The position numbers and the translations under genes were made by a program. From CATQHQ01 sp965243805 (GTDB taxonomy: Bacteria > Gemmatimonadota > Gemmatimonadetes > Longimicrobiales > Gaopeijiaceae), in assembly GCA_965243805.1 (NCBI GenBank), contig OZ251577.1, positions 2,418,001 through 2,482,000 on the forward strand: a stretch of 64,000 nt of DNA. Direction: 5' to 3'. Below the pieces are notes generated by a model, which was not told where the DNA came from, ran no database searches, and saw nothing but the letters and a program-made list of their open reading frames with translations. Below, one piece after another: positions 57,703 through 64,000 of this stretch. Numbering within the stretch: position 1 is the stretch's first letter; every line of letters begins with the position of its first letter.

Positions 57703-59714
57703 TGGCGACGGGCCGCTGGGCCGCCCTCTGGGTGGCGTGCGCGTCGTGCTTGGCCGCCGCGGGAGCGGCGAACTCCCCCGTGGCCGACGCTCCCGTAGCC
57801 GACGCAACGAACTCCCCCGTAGCCGACGCCGCGATGCGCGGGGACCGGCAGGCCGTGCGGGAACTTCTGGCCGACGGCTCCGACGTGAACGCGCCCCAAG
57901 GAGACGGCATGACCGCGCTCCACTGGGCAAGCGAACGCGGCGACGTGGATTTGGCGCGGATGCTCCTCGCCGCGGGCGCGGCCGTGGAGTCCACCACACG
58001 CATCGGCGGCTACGCGCCCCTGCACTTGGCGGCGCGGAGCGGTAGCAAGGAGGTGGCGGAGCTGCTGCTGGAGGCCGCCGCCGATCCCCTGGCCGCCGCC
58101 CAGGGCACGGGAGCCACCCCGCTCCACTTGGCGGCGGCGTCCGGTGACCCGGAGCTGGTCGCTCTCCTCCTGGAGCGTGGCGCCGACCCCAACGCGCGGG
58201 ACAGCGGCTGGGGGCAGACGCCCCTCGTCTTCGCGGCCGCGCTGAACCGCGCCGACGCCGTCCGGGCGCTGGTCGCCGGCGGAGCGGACCCCAACATCGC
58301 CAGCAACGTAGAGGACCTGCAGGCCATGGACGTGCTGGACCGCTTGGCGGGAGCGCGCCGGGCCGAGGTAGTCGAGGCGATCACCGGCGGCGCCCGAGCT
58401 CCCACGCCGGTCGAGTTCCAGACCGCGATCCGCGCCTCGCGGAGCATCTACGAAGATGGCCTCCGCGAAGACGAAGAGGACGAGGAGGAGGAGAACCCCT
58501 TCCGGCCGCGGCGGATCCGCGCCAAGGGCGGCCTCACCCCCTTACTTCACGCGGTCCGCCAGGGCCATCGGGAGGCGGCGACGGCGCTGGTGACCGCAGG
58601 CGCCGACATCGACCAACCCAGCGCGGCCGACGGCACGAGCCCGCTGCTCATGGCCGTCATCAACGGCCAGTTCGACGTGGCGCTCATGCTGGTGGAGTGG
58701 GGCGCGGACCCCAACATCGCATCCTCGCTCAACGGCGCCGCGCCCCTGTGGGCGGCGGTGAACACCCGCTGGCAGCCCCGCACTCGCTACCCGCAGCCCC
58801 AGGAGACGAACCTCCAGTCGGCCACCTACATCGACGTGATGAAGGCGCTTCTGGAGGCCGGCGCCCACCCCGACGCCCGCCTGACCCTGCACCCCTGGTA
58901 CATGGAGTACAGCGGATGCGGGAACCGGAACTGCGGTCTTGTGGACACCAACGGAGCCACCGCCTTCTGGCGCGCCGCCTACGCCACCGATGTGGCGGCG
59001 ATGCGGCTGCTGGTCGCCTACGGCGCCGACCCGGAAGTCCCGACCAAAGCCCCTCCCCGCCGCAACCGCCTGTCTCCCGACGAGTTCCTCCGCCAACAGA
59101 ACCGCACCCGGCTCGCCTCCGATAGTGCCTACGCGGCCCTCGACGACTCTGCCCAAGCGGCCCTGTTGCGCTCCGTGCGCAACGACCTTCCCCAGGAGAT
59201 GCGCACCGACTTCCCAGACGACCTCTTGAACGCCCCCGACAACGACCTACGGGCAGACTTGGTCGAAGCGTCGGAGCTGGCGGACTCGCTCCGGGCGTTG
59301 GAGCCGGACCCCTCGGGCCTGCCTCCGGCGAAGGTGGGTGGGCCCGGCGTCTGGCCGATCCATGCGGCTTCGGGGGTCGGCTACGGCGAAGGCTTCGCCG
59401 GCAACGCGCACCGCCACGCCCCCGACGGATGGCTCCCGACGGTGCGCTACTTGGTCGAGGAGCTCGGCGTCGACGTGAACGCGCGAGATCACAACGGCTA
59501 CAACGCCCTGCACCACGCCGCGGCCCGGGGCGACCACCACCTGATCATCTACTTAGTGGAGAAGGGAATCGACGTGAACGCCGTCAGCCGTCGAGGGCAG
59601 ACGGTCGCCGACTTGGCCAATGGTCCCGTCCAGAGGGTCTCGCCGCTCCCGGCTACCGTCGCGCTCCTGGAGAAGCTGGGGTCGCGCAACAGCCATCGCT
59701 GCTTGACCTGCTAG
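57702..59714 (+). CDS. Exported ankyrin-repeat protein
   Basis: A 670-residue protein from the GTG at 57702, sharing one base with the DUF1552 stop. After a signal peptide (GRWAALWVACASCLAAAG) and a repeat-derived linker (SPVADA units), ankyrin repeats follow: about four with GADPNARDSGWGQTPLVFAA, then an acidic interruption (EDEEDEEEENPF), and further repeats such as GGLTPLLHAVRQGHREAATAL and HNGYNALHHAAARGDHHLI. The closing segment is a final ankyrin with SRRGQTVADLANG. It accompanies DUF1592/DUF1552 genes widely and is thought to interact with them; the role is unknown. The stop overlaps the convergent gene by four bases. Confidence 0.85.
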   Translation: MATGRWAALWVACASCLAAAGAANSPVADAPVADATNSPVADAAMRGDRQAVRELLADGSDVNAPQGDGMTALHWASERGDVDLARMLLAAGAAVESTTRIGGYAPLHLAARSGSKEVAELLLEAAADPLAAAQGTGATPLHLAAASGDPELVALLLERGADPNARDSGWGQTPLVFAAALNRADAVRALVAGGADPNIASNVEDLQAMDVLDRLAGARRAEVVEAITGGARAPTPVEFQTAIRASRSIYEDGLREDEEDEEEENPFRPRRIRAKGGLTPLLHAVRQGHREAATALVTAGADIDQPSAADGTSPLLMAVINGQFDVALMLVEWGADPNIASSLNGAAPLWAAVNTRWQPRTRYPQPQETNLQSATYIDVMKALLEAGAHPDARLTLHPWYMEYSGCGNRNCGLVDTNGATAFWRAAYATDVAAMRLLVAYGADPEVPTKAPPRRNRLSPDEFLRQQNRTRLASDSAYAALDDSAQAALLRSVRNDLPQEMRTDFPDDLLNAPDNDLRADLVEASELADSLRALEPDPSGLPPAKVGGPGVWPIHAASGVGYGEGFAGNAHRHAPDGWLPTVRYLVEELGVDVNARDHNGYNALHHAAARGDHHLIIYLVEKGIDVNAVSRRGQTVADLANGPVQRVSPLPATVALLEKLGSRNSHRCLTC

Positions 59715-60787
59715 CGGAAGATCGCCTTGGGGATGTGCATGCTCACCAGCATGTGAGGCACGTCCACCGTCTCGGAGATCTTCAGGTCGCCCGCCAGTGA
59801 GCAGAGCACGTACGCCTCCTCGGGGGTCAGGTCGTGCTCGGCCACCAAGTAGTCGATCATGTAGCGCGTGGCCTTGCGGGCCGCCTCGTCGATCGTCGGC
59901 GCGAATCCGGTGACCGCGTAGTACTCGTCGGTCTCGTACTGGGGTTCGACGATCCCCCGCGTGTTCGGGAGGACCTGGACCTGGTACACGATGCGCATCG
60001 GCGCCTCGATGGCGGTGCCCGACACCTCGCCGTCGCCCTGGGCCGCATGGGTGTCGCCGATGGAGAAGAGCGCTCCCTCCACCTGCACGGGGAAGTAGAC
60101 GGTGGTCCCCGCGGTCATGTGGCGGTTGTCCATGTTGCCGCCGTTGGCGCGGGGCGGGATCGTGACCAGCATGGAGTCGGTGGCGGGCGCGATGCCCATC
60201 ACCCCGGCGAAGGGGGCCAGCGGGATCGTGATCCGCTCGTTGAAGGCGACTTCGGTCGCTCCCGGAGCGATCTCGAACCCCCGTATCCACGGCTCGGTGA
60301 ACTCGTCGGCCAGGAAGCCGAACCCCGGGATGATCGTGGCCCACCCCCAGCCCTCCACCTCGATCTCGTGGAGTGTGACCGCCAGCACGTCGCCGGGCCG
60401 GGCGCCTTCGACGTAGACCGGCCCCGTCAGCGGATGGATGAGGCCGAAGTCCAGCTGGGCCAAATCCGAGGCTTCGGTGGACTCGGTCACCTGCCCGTCC
60501 GACGCTTCCTTCGTCCACACCTCGACCACGGCCCCGGACGGCACGGTAAGCGCGGGCGGGATCGTCGCGCTCCAGCGGGCGTGAGTGTTCTCGGTGCCCA
60601 AGGTGAACTCGGCCTCGGGAACGGTCGGCACTGACGCGCCGGCCTCTGTTGGAGCGGCGCCTTCGATGCCGGCTCCGTCGGTCGCCTTGGGCTCGAGTCG
60701 GCAGGCCGTCGCGCCGAGCAGCAGGACCAGGGCAACGTCAACCGTCTGCCGGTGGCGAGCCGGCGTTCCGCGCTTCGTTCGTCTCAC
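59711..60787 (-). CDS. Acetamidase/formamidase-family lipoprotein
   Basis: A protein of about 358 residues. The start is GTG at 60787, preceded by GGAGGA. A short signal ends in a lipobox-like ATAC. The main part is an acetamidase/formamidase fold: NPLTGPVYVEGARPGDVLAV-like LIHPLTGPVYVEGARPGDV, AFAGVMGIAPA-like PLAPFAGVMGIAPA, the metal-site GGNMDNRH, SIGDTHAAQGDGEVSGTAIE, and a C-terminal AYVLCSLAGDLKISETVD. Exported members of this family are seen in marine bacteria. It probably hydrolyses a small amide in the periplasm. Convergent with the ankyrin gene. Confidence 0.85.
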   Translation of the reverse strand: MRRTKRGTPARHRQTVDVALVLLLGATACRLEPKATDGAGIEGAAPTEAGASVPTVPEAEFTLGTENTHARWSATIPPALTVPSGAVVEVWTKEASDGQVTESTEASDLAQLDFGLIHPLTGPVYVEGARPGDVLAVTLHEIEVEGWGWATIIPGFGFLADEFTEPWIRGFEIAPGATEVAFNERITIPLAPFAGVMGIAPATDSMLVTIPPRANGGNMDNRHMTAGTTVYFPVQVEGALFSIGDTHAAQGDGEVSGTAIEAPMRIVYQVQVLPNTRGIVEPQYETDEYYAVTGFAPTIDEAARKATRYMIDYLVAEHDLTPEEAYVLCSLAGDLKISETVDVPHMLVSMHIPKAIFR

Positions 60788-61011
60788 AGTTCCTCCAGTG
60801 TGAATCCGGGTCCCCTTCGCTCCGGGAAGGCTCCGTCCCGCAGTGTCCCAAGCGGATTGACTTCCGCGGGCGGCCCGGGTTTCGTTCAACGTGACCCGCT
60901 CTCCGCGCCTTCGGCAACCCGCCTTCCGCAAATGATGCTACCTCCCGTCGTTCACCTCGTTGCCCAGCTCGTCGCTCACCGCTCCGCTCCCTCGTCTCCC
61001 GCGTCCGTCTG

Positions 61012-62052
61012 GTGAAGGTCGGACTCGTCGGCTTCGCCGGCTCCGGCAAGACCACCCTCTTCAACGCCATGACCGGCCTGGACGTGCCGGTGGGCTACGG
61101 GGGCGAAGTCCGCATGGGCACCGTCCGCGTGCCCGATCCGCGCATCGACCACCTCTCCCGCGTCTTCCGCCCCAAGAAGACCACGTACGCCACGATCAAC
61201 TTCCGGGACGTCCCAGGCGAGCGCGGCGCCGGCGCCCAGGTTCTGTCGTCTGCCGCCCTGCAGCGGATCCGCGATCAGGACGCCCTCTGCCTCGTGCTCC
61301 GCGACTTCGCCAACCCGGCTCTGGAGGGCGACGCCGACCCCCTGAGCGACTTGCAGGCCTTCCACGCCGAGTGCGTGCTGGCCGACCTGGGGATCGTGGA
61401 GCGCCGTCTGGATCGCGCCCGGAAGGAGCGCGCCGACTCTCGCGAGATCGCCGCCTTCGAGACGATGACCGAGACCTTGGAGGACGGACGCCCGCTGCGC
61501 ATCCTTTCGGCCGCCGAACTCCACCGGAAGTTCCTGCAGGGCTACGGCCTCGTCACCGATCTGCCGTTGCTGGCGGCGATCAACCGGGCCGAGTCCCGCG
61601 TTGCGGATCCGCTGGACCCTTCCTTGGCCGCCGAGGTTGCGGCCGAGGGCGCTGCGGCGTTGGTGCTGTCGGCCCAGGTGGAGGCGGAGATTGCGAGCCT
61701 GGACCCGGACGACCAAGTCGACTTTCTGGAGGAGATGGGGCTGGCGGAACCGACTTTGGACCGTTTCGTCCGAACCGCGTACGAGCTGATGGACCTCGTG
61801 TCCTTCTTCACCACGGGGGAGGACGAGGTACGGGCGTGGACGATCCCCAGAGGGACCAGCGCACGCACCGCGGCCGGTCGCATCCACACGGACATGGAGC
61901 GAGGCTTCATTCGGGCGGAGGTGATCCCCTACCCGCTCTTCACGGAGCACGGCTCGGAGCAGGCGGTGAAGGATGCGGGCCTCTTCCGCGTGGAGGGCAG
62001 GGAGTACGTCGTGCAGGACGGAGACATCATGCATGTTCGCTTCAACGTCTAA
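61012..62052 (+). CDS. YchF/OLA1-like NTPase with atypical P-loop
   Basis: A 346-residue protein. The nucleotide site is GFAGSGKTT near residues 7-15, where YchF usually has GLPNVGKST. The specificity segment is INRAE in place of the usual NxxE. The C-terminal TGS-like DUF933 domain is well conserved: VSFFTTGEDEVRAWTIPRG, TAAGRIHTDMERGFIRAEVI, EGREYVVQDGDIMHVRFNV. Classical YchF binds ribosomes and prefers ATP. The altered P-loop suggests a divergent paralogue rather than the housekeeping copy. The start is GTG at 61012. Its stop lies in a 15-base duplication. Confidence 0.75.
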   Translation: MKVGLVGFAGSGKTTLFNAMTGLDVPVGYGGEVRMGTVRVPDPRIDHLSRVFRPKKTTYATINFRDVPGERGAGAQVLSSAALQRIRDQDALCLVLRDFANPALEGDADPLSDLQAFHAECVLADLGIVERRLDRARKERADSREIAAFETMTETLEDGRPLRILSAAELHRKFLQGYGLVTDLPLLAAINRAESRVADPLDPSLAAEVAAEGAAALVLSAQVEAEIASLDPDDQVDFLEEMGLAEPTLDRFVRTAYELMDLVSFFTTGEDEVRAWTIPRGTSARTAAGRIHTDMERGFIRAEVIPYPLFTEHGSEQAVKDAGLFRVEGREYVVQDGDIMHVRFNV

Positions 62053-62067
62053 CGCTTCAACGTCTAA
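62038..62067 (+). repeat. Perfect 15-base duplication spanning a stop codon
   Basis: 62038-62052 and 62053-62067 are identical and both end in TAA; the first is the stop of the YchF-like gene. Confidence 0.9.
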
Positions 62068-62083
62068 TGGAGTCCACTGCGCC

Positions 62084-62662
62084 ATGACCCAAGCGCTCGG
62101 CCAAGCACTCGGCGAAGTCCTCGACGAGCGGGCCCAGCCGAACCTCCGCGCCCGCTTCGGCCTACTTGCCCTCAAGAGCACGGAGATCGCGTTCGCGGCC
62201 CGGCACATCCGCTTGGCCGGAGTGGACTTGGGGGCCGAGGAGGCCCAAGGGCTGGCCCGCATTCGGGTGATCCTGGCGGAGCTGAGTGCCGAGACCTTCC
62301 GCACCGATGCCGAGTGCGTGATGGCGGACCCGGAGCGCCGACCCGTGGCCGAGCGACTCTCGCGGCTGCTGGCCAGCGGCGGGTTGTTGGTGCGGGTGGC
62401 CCCCATGGCGGTGTGGACGCCGGACTTCTCCGTCTTCCACCGAGACGACCGCGCGATCGCGGCGATCTTCGGCTTCCACTGGTTCCAGCGGCCCTTTCCA
62501 GAGTCGGGACCGGCCTTCGCCACCGTGTGCGGTGCCGACGGGGCCGAACTGGCCGCCGCCCGCTTCCACGACCTGTGGGCCGGCGCCTACGACGCAACGG
62601 AGGCAGTCCGGGGCATGTTGGACGAAGCTCTTGCGGTTCGCCCTCGGCCAGCGGTAACTTGA
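62084..62662 (+). CDS. Hypothetical protein
   Basis: A 192-residue soluble protein, no signal peptide or membrane helix. Residues 1-60 are helical (GEVLDERAQPNLRARFGLLALKST); the centre has RLLASGGLLVRVAPMAVWTPDFSVFHRD and FGFHWFQRPFPESGPAFATVCG; the end is helical. The middle resembles a phospholipase-D-like strand but lacks an HKD motif, so I do not assign a family. It is read from ATG 62084, 31 bases after the YchF-like stop, and precedes rpsU by 46 bases, so the three may be co-transcribed. Confidence 0.6.
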   Translation: MTQALGQALGEVLDERAQPNLRARFGLLALKSTEIAFAARHIRLAGVDLGAEEAQGLARIRVILAELSAETFRTDAECVMADPERRPVAERLSRLLASGGLLVRVAPMAVWTPDFSVFHRDDRAIAAIFGFHWFQRPFPESGPAFATVCGADGAELAAARFHDLWAGAYDATEAVRGMLDEALAVRPRPAVT

Positions 62663-62708
62663 GGGCCAGATCATCACAGCATGCGCGTTCGCGCAGGGAG
62701 ACATCAAG

Positions 62709-62903
62709 TTGGAAGTCGTCGTTCAAGACAACGAGAGCCTGGAGCGCGCCCTCCGCCGTTTCAAGCGGAAGGTCCAGCGGTCGGGCCTCTATTCGGAGCT
62801 CCGGAAGCGCCGGTTCTACGAGAAGCCCAGCGCCCGACGGAAGCGGCGGCGCGAGGCGGCCGTTCGGCGGGAGCGACGGAGGCAGCGCCGGGGACGTAGG
62901 TAG
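62709..62903 (+). CDS. rpsU: 30S ribosomal protein S21
   Basis: A 64-residue basic protein with the S21 signature. It starts EVVVQDNESLERALRRFKRKV, and then has GLYSELRKRRFYEKPSARRKRRR, ending in an Arg-rich tail. S21 binds the 30S subunit and assists initiation. The start is TTG at 62709 with GGGAG eight bases upstream. It is one of the few strictly housekeeping genes in the window. Confidence 0.95.
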   Translation: MEVVVQDNESLERALRRFKRKVQRSGLYSELRKRRFYEKPSARRKRRREAAVRRERRRQRRGRR

Positions 62904-62935
62904 GTTCTGGACGGCTACACCGGGTCCTGGGCGGG

Positions 62936-63814
62936 CTACACCTTGAGCGCCACCGGACCTTCGGGGGTCCAGTCGTAGAACCCCTTCCCCGTCTTGCGAC
63001 CGAAGCGTCCCATGGAGACCAGGCGCTTGAGGAGCGGAGGAGGCGCGTACCGTTCTTCCCGGTACTCGTCGAACATGATCTCCGAGATCAGGTGCAGGGT
63101 GTCGATCCCCACGAAGTCGCATAGGGTGAACGGCCCCATCGGGTAGCCGCAGCCCAGGGTCATCCCCCTGTCGATGTCTTCGATGGTGGCAACGCCGCGC
63201 TCCAGCTGCCGGATCGCGTCCAGCATGTAGGGCACCAGCAGCAGGTTCACCACGAAGCCGGAGTTGTCTTTCGCCGCGATCGGCGTCTTCCCGATCCGCT
63301 TGGCGAAGGCGAAGGCGGCGTCGAACGTCTCCTGGCTGGTGGCGATCGTCCGCACCACCTCCACCAGCTTCATGATCGGCACCGGGTTGAAGAAGTGCAG
63401 GCCGACGAAGCGGTCCGGGCGCGCCGTGGCGGCCGCCATGTCGGTGACCGTCAGGGAGCTGGTGTTGGACGCGAAGATCGTCTCTTCCCCGCACGCGGCG
63501 TCGAGTTGGCCGAAGAGCTCGTTCTTGGCATCGAGAGACTCGACGATCGCCTCGATCACCAGCTCCGCGCCGGCCAGATCGTCCAGCGAAGTGGTGAAGC
63601 GGATGCGCCCCAGAAGTTCGTCGCGAGCCGCGGCATCCAGCTTGCCTTTCGCCACAGCCCGCCCAAGGGACTTCTGGACGCGACCGCGCCCGGTCTCCAG
63701 CGCGGCCTCCGAGACCTCCCGGACCACCACGTCGCAGCGTGCTCGGGCCGCCACCTCGGCGATCCCGCTTCCCATGAGGCCGCATCCGGCCACGCCCACC
63801 TTTCGGATCTCCAA
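62936..63814 (-). CDS. 3-hydroxybutyryl-CoA / 3-hydroxyacyl-CoA dehydrogenase
   Basis: A 292-residue NAD-dependent enzyme. The Rossmann loop is VGVAGCGLMGSGIAE (residues 6-20). Catalytic features are SNTSS (116-120) and LHFFNPVPIM with His140. The C-terminal dimerisation domain has GMTLGCGYPMGPF and the closing GRKTGKGFYDW. It reduces or oxidises 3-hydroxyacyl-CoA, in butyrate, polyhydroxybutyrate or beta-oxidation. Monofunctional, of the PaaH/Hbd type. It is convergent with rpsU, with 32 bases between. Confidence 0.93.
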   Translation of the reverse strand: MEIRKVGVAGCGLMGSGIAEVAARARCDVVVREVSEAALETGRGRVQKSLGRAVAKGKLDAAARDELLGRIRFTTSLDDLAGAELVIEAIVESLDAKNELFGQLDAACGEETIFASNTSSLTVTDMAAATARPDRFVGLHFFNPVPIMKLVEVVRTIATSQETFDAAFAFAKRIGKTPIAAKDNSGFVVNLLLVPYMLDAIRQLERGVATIEDIDRGMTLGCGYPMGPFTLCDFVGIDTLHLISEIMFDEYREERYAPPPLLKRLVSMGRFGRKTGKGFYDWTPEGPVALKV

Positions 63815-63868
63815 TGTCCGCCTCCTTGTGTCTGTAGCGTTGCGCGCGCCCCTCGGACGCGCCGGTTG

Positions 63869-64000
63869 TCATTCGCGGCCCATCATCTCCCGAGCCACGC
63901 CGTGAAAGTGGCGTCGAACCCAGCGGCGCCAAGCCGGCGGCGGGGGCTCCAGGTCGCCGCCGCTCTCCAGGGCGTCCAGGATGCCCTCGACCTCCGATCC
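63869..64000 (-). CDS. C-terminal fragment of an unidentified gene (5' end outside window)
   Basis: An open minus-strand frame enters from the right edge and stops at 63869. Only 43 residues are seen, including ILDALESGGDLEPPPPAWRR and a basic end WVRRHFHGVAREMMGRE. No family can be assigned. It is on the same strand as the hydroxyacyl-CoA dehydrogenase, which starts 54 bases after its stop. Confidence 0.5.
   Translation of the reverse strand, partial: GSEVEGILDALESGGDLEPPPPAWRRWVRRHFHGVAREMMGRE

Overview
The window is GC-rich (roughly two thirds G+C by eye) and densely coded, with frequent 4-base start/stop overlaps. The gene content suggests an uncultured marine or host-associated bacterium close to Gemmatimonadota, or possibly Acidobacteriota. 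The main clues are a DUF1592/DUF1552/ankyrin operon, paired choice-of-anchor-B proteins, many 6-bladed beta-propeller lipoproteins, tandem Ig-domain metzincins, a cytochrome b fused to a c-type cytochrome, and many Tat or lipoprotein signals on enzymes. The phylum is an inference; no rRNA gene is present.

Layout. 0-5.7 kb: the end of a sodium/solute symporter, a trans-3-hydroxy-L-proline dehydratase, a small lipoprotein, and a sugar-catabolic operon (isomerase, MFS transporter, Gfo/Idh/MocA oxidoreductase). 5.7-10.7 kb: an accessory segment with a cytochrome P450, a small Cys-rich reading frame broken at a 14-base homopolymer, an IS1380-type transposase relic, a decayed partial copy of the sugar operon, and a convergent restriction endonuclease / C5-methyltransferase pair. 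10.8-17.2 kb: a second sugar isomerase, a DUF1080 protein, and two paralogous exported metzincins around a small beta-barrel-like protein. 17.2-19.8 kb: tRNA-Pro(GGG), then Rieske and cytochrome b-c genes of a bc-type complex. 19.9-28.8 kb: an Rpn-family nuclease, a homocysteine methyltransferase, a RecF-like ATPase, and a five-gene coupled operon feoA-feoB-btuF/C/D-like. 28.9-36 kb: two large choice-of-anchor-B proteins and an amidohydrolase-CIA30 protein. 36-40.9 kb: a TIGR01777 epimerase, pdxH, and an Ig/gluzincin lipoprotein.

40.8-45.5 kb is a slightly lower-GC accessory locus. It holds a beta-propeller lipoprotein gene and then an operon-like cassette: an AraC-type regulator broken at a G10 tract, a six-cysteine exported mini-protein, a thioredoxin-fold membrane protein, a beta-propeller lipoprotein, and a second six-cysteine mini-protein. 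I consider this the best candidate for an undescribed system. 45.6-50 kb: an APH kinase-M23-class III aminotransferase fusion and a Tat-exported HisC-like aminotransferase. 50.1-51.4 kb: a second Rpn nuclease copy, inverted relative to the first, with the same leader. 51.4-53.6 kb: two more beta-propeller proteins, one frameshifted. 53.7-59.7 kb: the DUF1592, DUF1552 and ankyrin genes. 59.7-64 kb: an acetamidase/formamidase-like lipoprotein, a YchF-like GTPase, a hypothetical gene, rpsU, 3-hydroxyacyl-CoA dehydrogenase, and a truncated gene at the edge.

Short tandem duplications recur across the window. In coding DNA the unit is 15, 18, 21 or 24 bases and keeps the frame. At one gene junction the unit is 23 bases and replicates the stop/start overlap.
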